Source: Calonectria ilicicola
Lineage: Eukaryota; Ascomycota; Sordariomycetes; Hypocreales; Nectriaceae
Direction of reading: 5' to 3'
Length of the DNA: 64,000 bases
Assembly (NCBI GenBank): GCA_020809705.1
Contig: CP085832.1
Span: 1,240,001-1,304,000 of the forward strand
Shown here piece by piece: positions 21,847 to 34,166 of the stretch; the stretch's first letter is position 1; the number at the start of each line of letters is the position of its first letter. Below the pieces are notes generated by a model. It did not search any database. It was not told the origin of the DNA and saw nothing but the letters and a program-made list of their open reading frames with translations. The translations under genes were made by a program, and so were the position numbers.

Positions 21847-23483
21847 GGGGGAGCGCAGCGTGAACCAGCGGCCATTCGGCGAAAAAGAGGTGTTGGTTGG
21901 TCAAAGAATCGAGGCCGAGGGTTTCCACGTAATAAATTAGGGGGACGGCGATGGCGTCGGCGCGGCGGATCGGATGGAGCTCAGCTCATGAAAGGGGATC
22001 GGCGCACAGTGCTCGGTGGCGGGAAAAGGCGAGGAAACGGCCGTCGAGCAGGAATCTGGCCTCTCTCCTGAATGAACAAGCAGGATAATTAAGAGAGAGA
22101 ATGCCTGAGAAATGCTGGTGCCTTGTCCAAACGGGTTACTGTCAGCGTCCGAGATGGCAGAAGTGGACAGCGTTCCCAAAAATGAGCTTTGGACTTGCGT
22201 AGAAGCGGGACCCCCGGCGGCCCCTGCCATGTTTGACGTCGGGTCCTTGGCTTACTTTCGACTAGGTATTGCCCGACGGGGCTAACACGAGCTAGCCCGC
22301 GAGAGTGCTCGCATCCGCCATCTGTCAGTCAGGAACAGTGAGCAGCCATCGTTTCGGACGGTAGTGGAACGGTGGCTAGACGGTGGCCATATGGGTGTTC
22401 CGTATATAACCCAATAGTGGGGTATTCTCTACCGTAAAACTGGCGCTGACTAATAATTCCTGAATCTAGGATGGCCCATGTTGAGCTAGCGTCTTACCTG
22501 AGCCAAGCCCAAACCATCGGAGAAGGAAGATGTGATTATCCATAGACGGCCCGATCAAAGCCCGTGTCCTCTCAAGTCATTGACCTGCCATGAAAAGTTG
22601 GTGGGGTGGTCCAAAAGTCAAGCCACGACATGAGGTACTTTTATCTTCCGTATCGAACGACGAGGCGACAGAGTAGACAAAAATGGCCAGAGGGACGGAG
22701 GCAAAAAGGAGAGATGGCGATGTCGCATCCGTGCATTGAGGGTGCATCAATGAGCTGCAGGCACAGAGATCTGGAGGACGTATACGGCTTCGTTGGATGC
22801 ACTCAACAATCATGGCTCCAGTGTCGACGTCAACAGACTGACACACATGGTTAATTGTTTTGTTCCGGGGGTTCGGCTCATATCGCTCAAATGATCCCCC
22901 GAGCGACTTTTTTTCTGGTCCCCTCCATGGCCCATGTACCTGGCGGGACTCATCCCATCAACCGTCACCGGTTTTGCGATAGCGGCCCTACAGTGGACAA
23001 CGGCCCCTAAGGCCCTCCAAACGCCCGCCAAAGGCGCTGTAAGAAGTGCCCGCACCCCTCTAAAACAGTCCCCTGGGCGCACCGTGGTGGCTGCTGTTCG
23101 CAGGGGCTGTGGGTGCCGTCGCCCCACGCTAGTCCTAAGGCGGAATAGCACCCCCAAAGCTTCCCAGCAAGACCAGAAGCCGCCGGAGCTCAACGCAACG
23201 CGAAAAACTCCACGTCCAACCCCAAGAATTTCATCCCCGAACCTCTTCCGCCTCTCTCCATTGCAGAGCCTTTCCTCGCCCTCTCTTCCTCCCTTCCTCC
23301 CTCCCCTCTGAGATCCCGGCGGAACCCGTCTCCTCCTCAATCGACCTCAATTGCCTCTTTTTTGGTAAGTTTACCTGCTTTTTTCCGCCAGCCTGGCCTC
23401 ACGCCACCGTTATCCCTCAAATCGCTGACCATCTGTCTTCCCGATTGCAGAGAGACATTTATTCCTCCACCCCGACCCTCAAG
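21847..23483. other. Upstream regions of SEC7 and PDH E2
   Basis: 1.6 kb between divergent start codons. It contains the leader intron of the E2 gene (23365-23450). A GC-rich stretch at 22930-23320 is open in several frames on both strands, but none resembles a protein; I read it as promoter and leader. Confidence 0.45.
23365..23450 (+). other. Probable 5' UTR intron of the PDH E2 gene
   Basis: A GTAAGT donor, a GCTGAC branch candidate and a pyrimidine-rich TTGCAG acceptor lie 33 nt before the start codon, which is how leader introns look in filamentous fungi. Confidence 0.6.
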
Positions 23484-24945
23484 ATGCTCAGCGCCGCACT
23501 CCGAAGGCGCGCTCTCGCCCCTACCCACAATGCCCTGCGAACCGGCTTCGCTGTGCATGTGGTGCGAAGCTATGCCTCTTTCCCCAGCCATCAGGTCGTC
23601 AAGATGCCCGCCTTGTCGCCCACCATGACTGCTGGCAACATCGGATCTTGGCAGAAGAAGCCCGGTGACTCTATCGCTGCCGGTGACGTTCTGGTAGAGA
23701 TTGAGACCGACAAGGCCCAGATGGACTTCGAGTTCCAGGAGGAGGGTGTCATTGCCAAGCTTCTCAAGGATTCTGGTGAGAAGGATGTTCCTGTCGGAAC
23801 TGTAAGTGGTCCAATTCCACCATTGCCAACAGACATGTGCTCGTCTTTAGCACAAGTTTATGGCTTCCTTTTCTACTTGGACTAACCAGCGACTTTCACA
23901 GCCCATCGCCGTCCTTGTTGAGGAGGGCACCGACATTGCCGCCTTCGAGAAGTTCACCCTCGCCGACGCCGGCGGTGATGCCGCCGCTGCCGCTCCCAAG
24001 GCTGAGGAGACATCCGCCGCCGCCCCCTCCGCTTCTACACCCGCCCCTGAGCCCGAGCAGTACACCTCTTCCGAGGGCCGCCTCGAGACTGCTCTGGACC
24101 GTGAGCCCAACATTTCCGCTGCCGCCAAGCGCCTGGCTCGTGAGAACAACGTCAACGTCAAGGGTCTTAAGGGCACCGGCAGCGGTGGCAAGATCACCGA
24201 GGAGGATGTCAAGAAGGCCGTCAGCTCCCCCGCTGCTGCCGCTCCCGGAGCCACCTTCGAGGATCTCCCTGTCTCTGGCATGCGCAAGGTCATTGCTAAC
24301 CGTCTGCTTGAGTCTACCCAGACCAACCCCCACTTCTTCGTCACCAGCACTATCTCGGTCAGCAAGTTGCTCAAGCTCCGCCAGGCCCTGAACAGCTCTG
24401 CCGATGGCAAGTACAAGCTTTCCGTCAACGACTTCCTCATCAAGGCCATCTCCGTTGCCAGCCGTAAGGTTCCTCAGGTTAACTCCAGCTGGCGTGAGGA
24501 CACCATCCGCCAGTTCAACTCCGTCGATGTCTCTGTCGCCGTTGCCACTCCCACTGGTCTCATCACCCCCATTGTCACCGGTGTTGAGGGCCGTGGCCTT
24601 GAGTCCATCTCTAACAAGGTCAAGGAGCTCGCCAAGAAGGCCCGTGACAACAAGCTCAAGCCCGAGGAGTACCAGGGCGGCACCATCTCCATCTCCAACA
24701 TGGGCATGAACAACGCTGTTGACCACTTCACCGCCGTCATCAACCCCCCTCAGGCCGCCATCCTTGCCGTTGGCACCACCCGCAAGGTCGCTGTCCCTGC
24801 TGACAACGAGTCCGGTGTTGAGTTTGATGACCAGATGACCGTTACTGCCAGCTTCGACCACAAGGTTGTTGACGGTGCTGTTGGCGGTGAGTGGATTCGT
24901 GAGCTCAAGAAGGTTATTGAGAACCCCCTCGAGCTCCTTCTGTAA
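23484..24945 (+). CDS. LAT1: Pyruvate dehydrogenase E2, dihydrolipoamide acetyltransferase
   Basis: Exons 23484-23801 and 23902-24945 encode 453 residues. The N-terminus (LRRRALAP...RSYAS) is rich in Arg and Ser without acids, as in mitochondrial targeting peptides. A single lipoyl domain (about residues 36-110) has its lipoyl lysine at K77 in ETDKA. An Ala/Pro-rich hinge leads to the peripheral subunit-binding domain ([14 protein letters not shown]). The catalytic domain ends with DHKVVDG, giving H426 and D430/G431 of the acetyltransferase active site. The enzyme moves the acetyl group to CoA in the mitochondrial matrix, in complex with E1 and E3. The first intron lies right after the lipoyl domain. 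Strong C-ending codon preference marks a highly expressed gene and explains the long antisense frames here. Confidence 0.97.
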
Positions 24946-27694
24946 GCTGTTTACAATTGACGGCCACCGTCACGCCCTCTAGTATCTGCTCACTGCATGG
25001 CTTGGGGGCAAAAGTCCTAAGAATAATATTCATACGATATCGAAATGCTTTTCCTTTGGGCTGTCGTATTCGTTTTGCGTAAATAGATAGGGTCTTAATG
25101 GCATTAGGAAAGGTTGAATTGGTACTGTACTACTGTATTCTCTCATCCACAATGCGCGGCGGTGTTTTGGAGAGTCACATCTCCGTTATGAACCGGTTCT
25201 GGCCCATTACTAATCCCGAAAACCCTCCGCAATCGGCCTTGATCACATTTACGAAAACGAACGTATATGAAACGAGGAATTGCACATGTATGACGCGGGA
25301 GGAGTCGTTGGCCAACTATCTTCCATGTACTATACCACATTTAAAGAGTCGTCAATTAAAAAAGACATCGTCGCCAATCAAGTTACTGAAACTGAGTCCC
25401 ATGTTCTGGAAATTTCAAGACCTCAATTGAAACAAAAATGTGCCTCGCAATTTTTGCCAACATTATATGGGTTATCAGTTGGGGATGGGATAACAACAGT
25501 TGAGTGCTTATGGTTTAAATCTTGTTCCAGAAACAGTTTTGGTCAACCAAATTGTGTGTGAACAATTAGCCCCAGGGGTTCTAGTTGATTGTTGTCTTGA
25601 TGATAATTGAGAACACAAATTTACTTAGCATTAACCTTTGTCTCAAACTTGCTAAAAGAAAAAAAATAAACATCATATCAAGTCCCTAAAAAAATGTGAG
25701 CCAGATCAGCGAGAAGGCCATCAGACAGTACTATAGGGTAAGGCACAGAATTCGTTAAATTGCAGCAGAAACCTTGATTGGCATGAAGGGTTGACGAAAA
25801 GTAACGAATAGTTATTGGCTAATTCGAAGAAAATGGTTAATTAATGGGGATAGGCTAGAATTTACTCGTAAAATTAATTGCTCTGTGATCTAATAACGTT
25901 TGAGGCCGTATTTGAACACAGTATTGCACTATGTAGGTGAATTATCATAACAAACCAATAGCTAGCTGCTAGACAATATATCTACCAGAAAGGCGCCGTA
26001 GACTTTGATACTACCCATAGTTAACATTGGTCTCAGCTGATGTTTCTTTCATCGGAGATCGACTAAGTCAGCCATTGTTCAAGGAGATTCAGATGTGCAG
26101 CGAAAAGTCTATAATCTAAGCTGAACAACTGGAAATTAATAAAATTTTTCTACGAGAGCTGAATGTAATAAATCATGATATAGGGCAGAACGGGCATCTA
26201 AAAGTTGTGCCATACCATAGCTACCTGGAAGAGAAGTACCTATAAGATGTGCATTGCAAATTTTAAACACAAACCGCTCTCGATGTTGGTTGAACAGGAC
26301 GACACCACACTCGTCTTCTAGGCTATAACGAACGTCGGAAGAGCCCATGCTATGGTGCATATGATGTTGTGCTTGAGAGGTGACAACGATGGACTAGCGG
26401 GACGAGTCGGACATGTACCAGACACGATGCCGAAAATGAGACGTAGGCAATCGAAATATCACTTATAAAATTGTATTAATTACCGTGCTTATGATTAAAA
26501 ATCTACCCAATTGTGCTGGCCATATGATTTGTAGTGTTCAACTATTAACATCGAGCCTTTCAAGTGAGACCTAAAAGCGTATAGATTCAATTAATACAGA
26601 ATACATAGAAAGAAGACTAAGCGAAATTCCTCGTGGGCTCTTGTTAGTCAGACCCATGTAGTCTTCTCTCTATGCTACACTCAGGGATCTGTTCAGACAG
26701 ACCATAGACAGGCATGGCACCCCCAACCACGCTAATGTATCTGAATATGCAGGGCATAACCCCTGCTGCACTGGGAGTGTGCAACAAGCCGTCAAAAAGC
26801 CGTCATCAGAATGAAGGGGATTGGTTGGCATCGTAAATCGTGATTGTTTTTGACTTTGGCTATTGGATGCATCTAAGACAACTCCATTTTTGAGTCAGAT
26901 TTTGTGGGAAGCTAGAAAAATGGAAGAGAATTAAGAAAAAAAAATACTAGAGAAGAATGGCCAGAGGTTTACTTATCTTGGCTAGTGGGCACCCTCGAGA
27001 AATCCGTGGAATCAGACGATACCTTGTCCGTGGATGCATGGCGGCTGGCTGTGCAGCCATGACACACCACGCCGGCAAATCCCCAATGGATTTTCGAGAG
27101 GCAGAAAGGGACCTGGAGGTATCGGGTTTATATTTCTAATTTCTACCATCAAAATCATGTTGGTCGATGCGATTCTGATTCAGTGTGATTTGTCTAGCAG
27201 CAACTACACTGCGGCCTTGGGTAGCGACATCATCCCTGTCCTAGACATTATTCTAATCGACGGAAGATTGAAGAGGGAGCAAAGGCATCGCTTGATTATC
27301 CATGGTGCTCCATTCCTATTTATGAAATCCTTTACCTACACATGTGCACCCTTGGCTGTTGAATCCACCGATTTATATATGTGAATTTAGCTTTATGTAG
27401 GGTGGGGGAGAGCATCTCGGTGAATTGTCAACGATCTAGCCAATCAAGATGGGCACCGACCCCGGTCTTTTTAATTTACCGATCCGAGCGAAGGACCGAA
27501 GTATCATCATGCCGGACTCAGCCGCTCTTTTGATAAGATGACGGCGTTTAGGAATCAAAATCAGAGCTTCCTGCAGCTTTCTTTGGCTTCGTGTGTAATA
27601 ACCCGTCGCTGATTTTCTTCACCTCGTCTTTCTATTCCTGGTGTCACCGCATCTTTGCCGCATTCCAGGTGTTGAATCTGTGAGCCACCAAGTC
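24946..27694. other. 2.7-kb AT-rich region without recognised gene
   Basis: It follows the E2 gene. Short ORFs are scattered (for example 26957-27139), but none has a start, length or splice partner that convinces. AT content is visibly higher than in the flanking genes, especially 25500-26650, and it may include decayed repeats. The last 300 bp precede the transcription factor start. Confidence 0.45.
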
Positions 27695-30217
27695 ATGTCT
27701 CCACCCCCACCACCTTTGGCCCTTGACCACCCAAGTTGGTTGCTCAATGAGGCAGAGCTAGTTGGCAGCCAAGACCCAGACCCCGTTGACAGGGCGGATA
27801 TTGATCTAGATCCAAACTCGTCAGATGTCCTGGTTGAGTCAACTGATGCAAATGGAAACCCTGGTTTAAGCCACCACGCCGCATCGAGGATCGAGAAGAA
27901 GCGCAGACGCCCTGCTCTGTCATGTGAGCAGTGCCGCAGGCGTAAGATCCGCTGTGATCGTGGCTTGCCGTGCGTCAACTGTATTAAGTCCAAGATCTCT
28001 CCTTGCACATACGCCCCAACGCACATCCCCGCATCCCGCGCCAAGAAAGCTGCTGCTTCTCAGAGTCAAGATGGTGGTTCATCCCAGCCCGCCATCGTCC
28101 CCGCCAGATCGGCCCCGGTCTTTGGGCCTGGAGCGCAAGATGCCCCAGCCACTGCTGTAGCACCAAAGGCACCTAGTGTCCTCAGCTCTACAAAGGGCTC
28201 CCATTCGGACATTTCCACTGTGGATGCTCTCGCAGCAAGGGTCAAAGAGCTCGAAGAGAAGCTAGCAGAGAGTTTTCATCTTGGCGCCAAGCCCAAGGAC
28301 ATCCTCAAGCCCCAAGATGAAGAGGATGACGCCGATGCGCCCATGAAGGGAACCATATCCAAAACTCGCTTTTTCGGTCAGAGTCATTGGATGAACGGTG
28401 CGACTATGGTAAATTCTTCTTTCCATAAGTATGCATTGGTCTTTTATGCTGACATAACTTAGTTCCCCTCTGTCATAAATAAACTGAAGAATGTCGAAGC
28501 TTCCACTTTTGGCCCTCATCGCATCTTCCGCAATTGCAAGTCCTTGGCTCGCACCATCAAGGACAACCGCATGAAGCCTCTATCATCTGTAGCACTTGGA
28601 CAGACAATCCCCACGAAAGTCGTTGCTGATCAACTAGTTGATGCATACCTTCGTAGCTTTGAGGGTGCCATTCGTATTCTGCATGTCCCAACTTTCCGTT
28701 CTGAGTATGACAGATATTGGCAAAACCCAAGTGCCACCAGCATGGCTTTCATAATACAGTTGCAACTTGTCATGGCACTTGGTGCTACCGTCCATGATGA
28801 CCTATTTGCCTACCGTGCATCAGCTATGCATTGGGTTCGCGAGGCTCAACTCTGGTTGTTGCTCCCCCCAGAAAAAAGCAGGATGACTATTGCAGGCATT
28901 CAGATAATGTGTCTGATCTCTATCGCGAAGGCTACCTGCGCAGTTGGTCAAGACTTGACCTGGATAACCGCTGGTGGTCTTGTTCGTCAGGCCATGTACA
29001 TGGGTCTGCACCGAGACCCAAAACATTTGGCCAATTTATCCGTCTACCGTGCAGAGATGCGTAGACGTCTGTGGGCCACTATTCTTGAACTAAACCTGCA
29101 GTCCTCATATGATGCCGGCGGCCCGCCGCTCCTTACATCAAAGCACTATGACACTCGACCCCCAGCAAATCTTAACGATGACCAACTCACCGACGAGCCT
29201 GAGGCTAGCGCAATTCCAGAAAGCAACCCCACGGATTTGACAGATATGTCTGTTCAATTAGCTCTCTTTAAATCCCTCCCTCTACGAGTCACCATCATCA
29301 AGCACGTCAACGAGTTTCGATCTAAAGAGTCATATCCTGAGACTCTACGTCTCAATTCTGAGCTTACCAAAGCCTGCCGTGCCCTGACAGAAACCCTGGC
29401 CGCTTTGACATACGCTCAAAAAGAAAACCGCCGAACCATTATTACTCAATTCCATTGCGGAATAGTCCAGCTCTTTACTTATCGATGTTTCATCTCTCTC
29501 CACCAGCCTATGTTGAGCCGGGCAGCTGATGACCCTACCGTTTACTATTCGCGAAAAGTATCTCTTGACTCATCACTCAAGATCGCTCAGATTTGCAACC
29601 TCTCTCTTCCGCGATTCCCCAGTGCTGCACCAGGTTGCCTGGATCCGGTCACACTTTTTGACCGTCTTGTTACCAACAGCGCGGGGCTTTTCCGTGTCGT
29701 GCCAACGCAAACTCTCTTTTCTGTCGGCATGGAGTACATCAAGAAAAAGGAAGAGGAGCGGGATTCCCTCGGCGGTCTTCCCTCAATGGGAAGTAATGAC
29801 CTGCGCCTTGTCCTGGATGCGGCTATTGGATGGTCAAAACGGCGGATTCGGTCTGGCGAGACCAACATCAAGTGCTACTGCTTTATCGCTGCTTGTGTGG
29901 CTTTAGCAGAGGGAATAGAACAGCGGATGTCACCAGAGCAGATTGATCAACAAATTGTTAAGACGAGCGAGGCTGCCTGCTTAGAGAGTTGGGAGCTACT
30001 CAAGGAAGTAGCCGATCGCGAGGGAATTAATGCAACCGAACAGGGCGTATCTCCAGTATCCTCTGAGGAGCCGTCGGAGAGCATGGAAGGCATCGTGGCC
30101 ATGCCGTTCGACTGGCTGGAGAGTTTTAATTGGGATGGGATGGCTGACTTGACTTGGGGACGGACTATTCCTCGGGCATTCGGGGACTTGGACCCCACGA
30201 CCATGTCGCAAATGTAA
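27695..30217 (+). CDS. Zn2Cys6 transcription factor with fungal_trans domain
   Basis: Two exons (27695-28408 and 28463-30217) encode 822 residues. A 54-nt intron with GTAAAT donor and TAG acceptor joins NGATM to FPSVINK without changing phase. The binuclear zinc cluster spans residues 77-104 with six cysteines (CEQCRRRKIRC, then CVNC and a last Cys), preceded by a basic KKRRRPA patch. A heptad-like segment near 185-200 (ALAARVKELEEKLAE) may mediate dimerisation. The middle region (from SFEGAIRILHVPTF to the RRRLWATILELNLQ block) is the fungal-specific regulatory domain. It is a nuclear DNA-binding regulator; targets are unknown. The first in-frame ATG was used. A second zinc-cluster gene follows 549 bp downstream in the same direction. 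Confidence 0.93.
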
Positions 30218-30766
30218 ATAAAAAGGGTGTAAATATTTGATGGTTGGCATATATGGGAGGCAATGGTTGGTACAAGATAGAGCTAGGTTGGATGGCTCAC
30301 GATTTATGATATAATTGGGTCGGCAGACTGAACCATATTGGGATTTTGGAGGCAAAACGCGCTTAGTAAAGCATCACAACTCAATCTTTGAACCCTATAT
30401 TCTCTTCAACTTTCTCCCTGCCATGATAACTATTCTGTCTTCTATCACAATAAGCTAGTTGGGCTAAGCCAGTGTTATGAGTCAACTACTGCTGATGATA
30501 ATTAAGCAAGCTACTGCCCGAATTTTCTGGTAGTTTTTTTCTATTGTCTTGATTTGTATCGTTGCTTGACGGAATATCACTACGATCCCTCCTCGACGCT
30601 AACTATATTATCGGGTTTATTGTGGGGCCAGCTGGTTACCATGAGTCAATGCTTCTCCCAACATCAACTATCTTGAAACTGCTTCGTTCATACCCATCAT
30701 GGGAATGCCGCAGACGAATTTTTCGTCCTCCAGATCTATACAAAGGCCAATAACTGGCCTCTAGTA
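30218..30766. other. Spacer between two transcription factor genes
   Basis: 549 bp holding the end of one regulator and the promoter of the next. A 63-codon ORF at 30562-30753 has no recognisable features. Confidence 0.4.
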
Positions 30767-32437
30767 ATGAGCGCTAAATCTGGGTGTTGGACTTGCAAAA
30801 GTAAGAGACACAATTTCCCATGACCCCCCTCCCCTCTGAATTATGTTGATCAGAACGGAACCCCAGATCGCAAGGTTGGGTGCGATAAAGCCCTACCTCA
30901 CTGCAAAACCTGCCTTCGGAAAGGAAGAATTTGTCTAGGCTATGGAGTTCGGCTCGTGTGGCCTGATGTCCTAGATGGGCGGCGGTCAAAAAGCGACATC
31001 GTCCGCTCGGTGCAACAGCCAGGACAATATCCCTCTCAACAGGGATACAAGGATATTAACTTTTTAAATACCACATTCAAGGATATACAGATCATAGACA
31101 AAGATTATTTGTATCGACCCCTAGCCGGGAATAATTTGCCCAGCCCAACCCCAGCACTGAGCCTTCATCCTGTTGTTGGACAAGATGCTTTGCTGCTTAG
31201 TTACTGTGAGTCCCAAACCTTCAACACCACCCAAGTAAATATTGTCGCTAAACAGTCTAATAAGATACAAATTGCATCGCAACGATGATCTCGACCTTGA
31301 AGGCTCAAAACGGCTTCTGTCAAGACCTGCTTCCAATGGCCTTGGCCAATCCAGATCCAGCCGCCACAGCGCTTTGTAATGCTATGCTTGCTGTTTCGGC
31401 ATATCACTCGCATGGTTCGGCAGTAGCGCTTCAATACAAGGCAAGATCCCTGAAGTATCTATCTCGTGCATTAAGCTGCAACGCGGAAGCGACAGAAACG
31501 CAGATGGCTGCATCCATGATGCTCTGCGTCTACAGTGTGAGTGGTTAGAATATCATTACGACTGGGTAGCGGGCTAATATGAGTAGGTATTCGATGAGGC
31601 AGAGGGTAATTGGAATATTCATTTGGATGGAGCAAAAAAGATGTTGCGCAAGCTGTCTCGTGTGAACTCTGACTTTGTTCTGACCTGGTTCCTCTACCAT
31701 GAGGTTCTTGGGTGTTTTACAAGACCTTCAAGGCTCGATGAAGATGAAACAGATTTCATGAGTCTTGCGACATCATCCGGCTGTGACTCCAATATTGTTG
31801 GTATTTACTCTGCTTACGGCATTCTCCGCTGGATTAACATGGCATTTAGATTATTGGATCACTTGGATGCTCGCTCGAAACAATTACCATCATTCACAAT
31901 ATTAATAAGTTGCGCCTCAAAAACCACAACCTCGAACATATAAGAATTTCCCCAGGCGTCGCAAAAGAACGACTGGATCTAGAAATACAATTGAATAACC
32001 TCATACAGACCCTCCCGCTTCTAGAGACCCTTCAAACACCCTTGGATAGAATCCGTATACTCGCCATAGCAGAGCTGTACCGTCTCGCAGCAATTCTCTA
32101 TCTCCAGAGGGTCTGCCCCATGCCTGAAGATGAAAACAAGCGATTACTATGCATCGAGCAGGCCCTAGACTTGCTCAATACGCTGGAGGTTGCCACAAGC
32201 CCATGGCCGGTTTTCGTCGTTGCATGCGAGAGCGCACCTTCGGATGAACACCGCATCGTCATTCTTCGAGTGTTGGATCGCATGGATGAAGTGCGGGGCA
32301 TCGGGAACGTTCGAGTAATGAGAAGCCTTGTGGAGACGTTCTGGAAACAAGTCGACCTGGGAGGGTTGACGAAGGGAGCTTGGGCAAGCTGGTTTAATTT
32401 GGGCAAAGACGCGGTTGCTGAGCCATGGTTTATATGA
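30767..32437 (+). CDS. Zn2Cys6 transcription factor, Fungal_trans_2 type
   Basis: Five exons (30767-30800, 30867-31205, 31265-31536, 31587-31796, 31850-32437) encode 480 residues. The first intron interrupts the zinc cluster; only the acceptor at 30866 gives the canonical CWTCKNRKVGC, with cysteines at 7, 10, 17, 24, 27 and 34, followed by GYGVRLVWPD, typical of the Fungal_trans_2 (ARCA-like) family. Later joins restore YYTNCIATM, LCVYSVFDEAEGNW and SNIIIGSLGCSLETI. The fourth intron has a weak GTTGGT donor but an ATTAAC branch candidate and TTTAG acceptor, and it recovers the family's GCS-E-I-IN-LR block. No membrane segment is present. Target genes are unknown. It converges with the DUF1308 gene only 100 bp away. 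Confidence 0.82.
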
Positions 32438-32537
32438 ACAATAACTGATGTTGGGCGGACAGAGCGTATCACATTATTAAGCGCTATTTTGATTCAAATT
32501 TTTTAGATATTTTCTTGATGCTATAAAGGATGTTATT

Positions 32538-34166
32538 TCATTCAAGATCATCTTCATCTTGATCCTGATCCTCTCCGTTACTTTTGCCAAAGGTCCCAGG
32601 CCTTGGACTCGCATTTTTGGCCAGCAAATTCCTCGTCACGTCAATCTTCCAAATCAAGGGTCCGACCTCGGTTTCTGTTCGTCTGTTCGTCTCAATCCAA
32701 GTCCTGATCTGCCCGCGAACTTCCTTGTTGCTCGTTATAGTCGCCACACCCGCTGCCCACCCATACATGAAGATGGACAGTTTGGAGCTTTTGAAGGCAC
32801 TGCACTGCGCAACATCTAATGCGACTGCGGGAAGCACCCCGCTTGAGACGGCCTCGGAGATAGATGGAATGTCCCAGGACTCTTGGACAACATCGAGGGG
32901 CACTTGCACGTCAGCGGGGAGTTGATGAATGGATAGTTGTTGAAAACGATCGCGGATGGTTTCTACTGGCATGCTTCGTGTTTCATCATCCCATGGCACC
33001 AGTAATCTCCCTCTCTCACGCTCCGTTTCCGTCCCCACGGTTCCTAGCACGTGATGAAAGTGTTCTGCAGCTTCCTTTGTGCATACTAGCTTTCGTCCCT
33101 GAAGTAAGGGATACAGCGTGGGGACCATTAGACCTCCCTGGCGACTATTCTCCTCTTCAATTTGTGCGCGAGTCGTCCGAGCTTGCCACGCCTGGGGCTG
33201 TAGACTTGCATGTGTCAAATCTGAAACCAGGTCAATAAGAATTGTGTGATCAAGATTAAGAGTCGGGGTGAGATCCTCCAGCTCATCCCCGACAAGGTTG
33301 CTAATGGCGGTCTCCAAATCCGGGACTGGTGTGGACATGAAAGGACCATCCTGGTATTCGACAATGACCTGAACGAGAGGATCTAGGTGCACTAGTTGAT
33401 CAATAAAGATGTCCAGATCATCATCAGCTCGGGTCAGATTGGACAGAACCAGTCTGATTCTTGGGAAGCGATACTCGTGGCGATTCATTCTGGCCGCAGC
33501 AACAACCCTCATGAAGAATTTAGCCAGAGGTACGTCGTCCCACTCATCTTCATCCACGCGATCGCCTATTTCATGATCGCCCCATGCCCAGCCGCAGTCA
33601 CTTAACTGGCGGGCGAGACGATCTCTCTGCAAGGCCTTGACGGTGATCCACTCCCGTCCTCCCTCAATAACATCCACCTCAATGCGGGCTTTCTCCTTGA
33701 GAACCCGGTGCATTCCTTGTTTATCGCGGCCAGCAATATCTAGCTTTGCCAGCTCACGTCGCCGTTCATCGCGCGATGATCCCTGGAAAGCCTGGTTCAT
33801 GGCGACGAAGCCACGACACCGCTTGAGCCGCTGCCACTGGGAAACGCTGCGACTAACAACATTGACGCTACCTTCGAGGCGCCGGCCATGAAGTTTCAGC
33901 GTGTCTTCAGAGATGGGGTCTGAACTCGATAGCTCAGTGACGAGCTTCTTGAGAATGTCATGCTCCCGCTGTAAAGTGCGAATAAAAGTAGGCAAGCCAG
34001 TTGATTGAAGTGGGGACTTGAATTTGGGCTTCAGCCGTTCCAAAAGAAGCTTGACTTCCTGGATGCAAATGTCTGAAAGATCTGCATGATTCCTTGCCGA
34101 CTCGAGCATCTGGTGCCGGCGCTGGGCCCAGTCGGCGTCTGGATTTTGTCCGTCGCTTGACTCCAT
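32538..34166 (-). CDS. DUF1308 family protein (C7orf25/UPF0415-like)
   Basis: Intronless, 542 residues from the ATG at 34166. The conserved segment around IEVDVIEGGREWITVKAL and the C-terminal half (DHTILIDLVSDLTHASLQ, then YPLLQGRKLVCTKEAAEHF) match the DUF1308 family, whose animal member is C7orf25 and which has been compared with PIN-like nucleases. Asp and Glu residues are present in that C-terminal part (for example IDLVSD), but I cannot confirm a catalytic set by eye. The function in fungi is not established. The C-terminus is acidic (DQDQDEDDLE). No signal peptide or membrane segment was seen. Confidence 0.78.
   Translation of the reverse strand: MESSDGQNPDADWAQRRHQMLESARNHADLSDICIQEVKLLLERLKPKFKSPLQSTGLPTFIRTLQREHDILKKLVTELSSSDPISEDTLKLHGRRLEGSVNVVSRSVSQWQRLKRCRGFVAMNQAFQGSSRDERRRELAKLDIAGRDKQGMHRVLKEKARIEVDVIEGGREWITVKALQRDRLARQLSDCGWAWGDHEIGDRVDEDEWDDVPLAKFFMRVVAAARMNRHEYRFPRIRLVLSNLTRADDDLDIFIDQLVHLDPLVQVIVEYQDGPFMSTPVPDLETAISNLVGDELEDLTPTLNLDHTILIDLVSDLTHASLQPQAWQARTTRAQIEEENSRQGGLMVPTLYPLLQGRKLVCTKEAAEHFHHVLGTVGTETERERGRLLVPWDDETRSMPVETIRDRFQQLSIHQLPADVQVPLDVVQESWDIPSISEAVSSGVLPAVALDVAQCSAFKSSKLSIFMYGWAAGVATITSNKEVRGQIRTWIETNRRTETEVGPLIWKIDVTRNLLAKNASPRPGTFGKSNGEDQDQDEDDLE

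Noticed and set aside
23896..24861. 321-codon antisense frame over the E2 gene
   Set aside because: Strong C-ending codon use in the sense gene removes stops on the other strand; no independent signals.
31909..31955. Alternative intron joining exon 4 to the last exon of the second transcription factor
   Set aside because: It keeps frame, but the donor GTTGCG is weak and the resulting protein loses the conserved GCS-E-I-IN-LR block, which the 31797-31849 intron restores.
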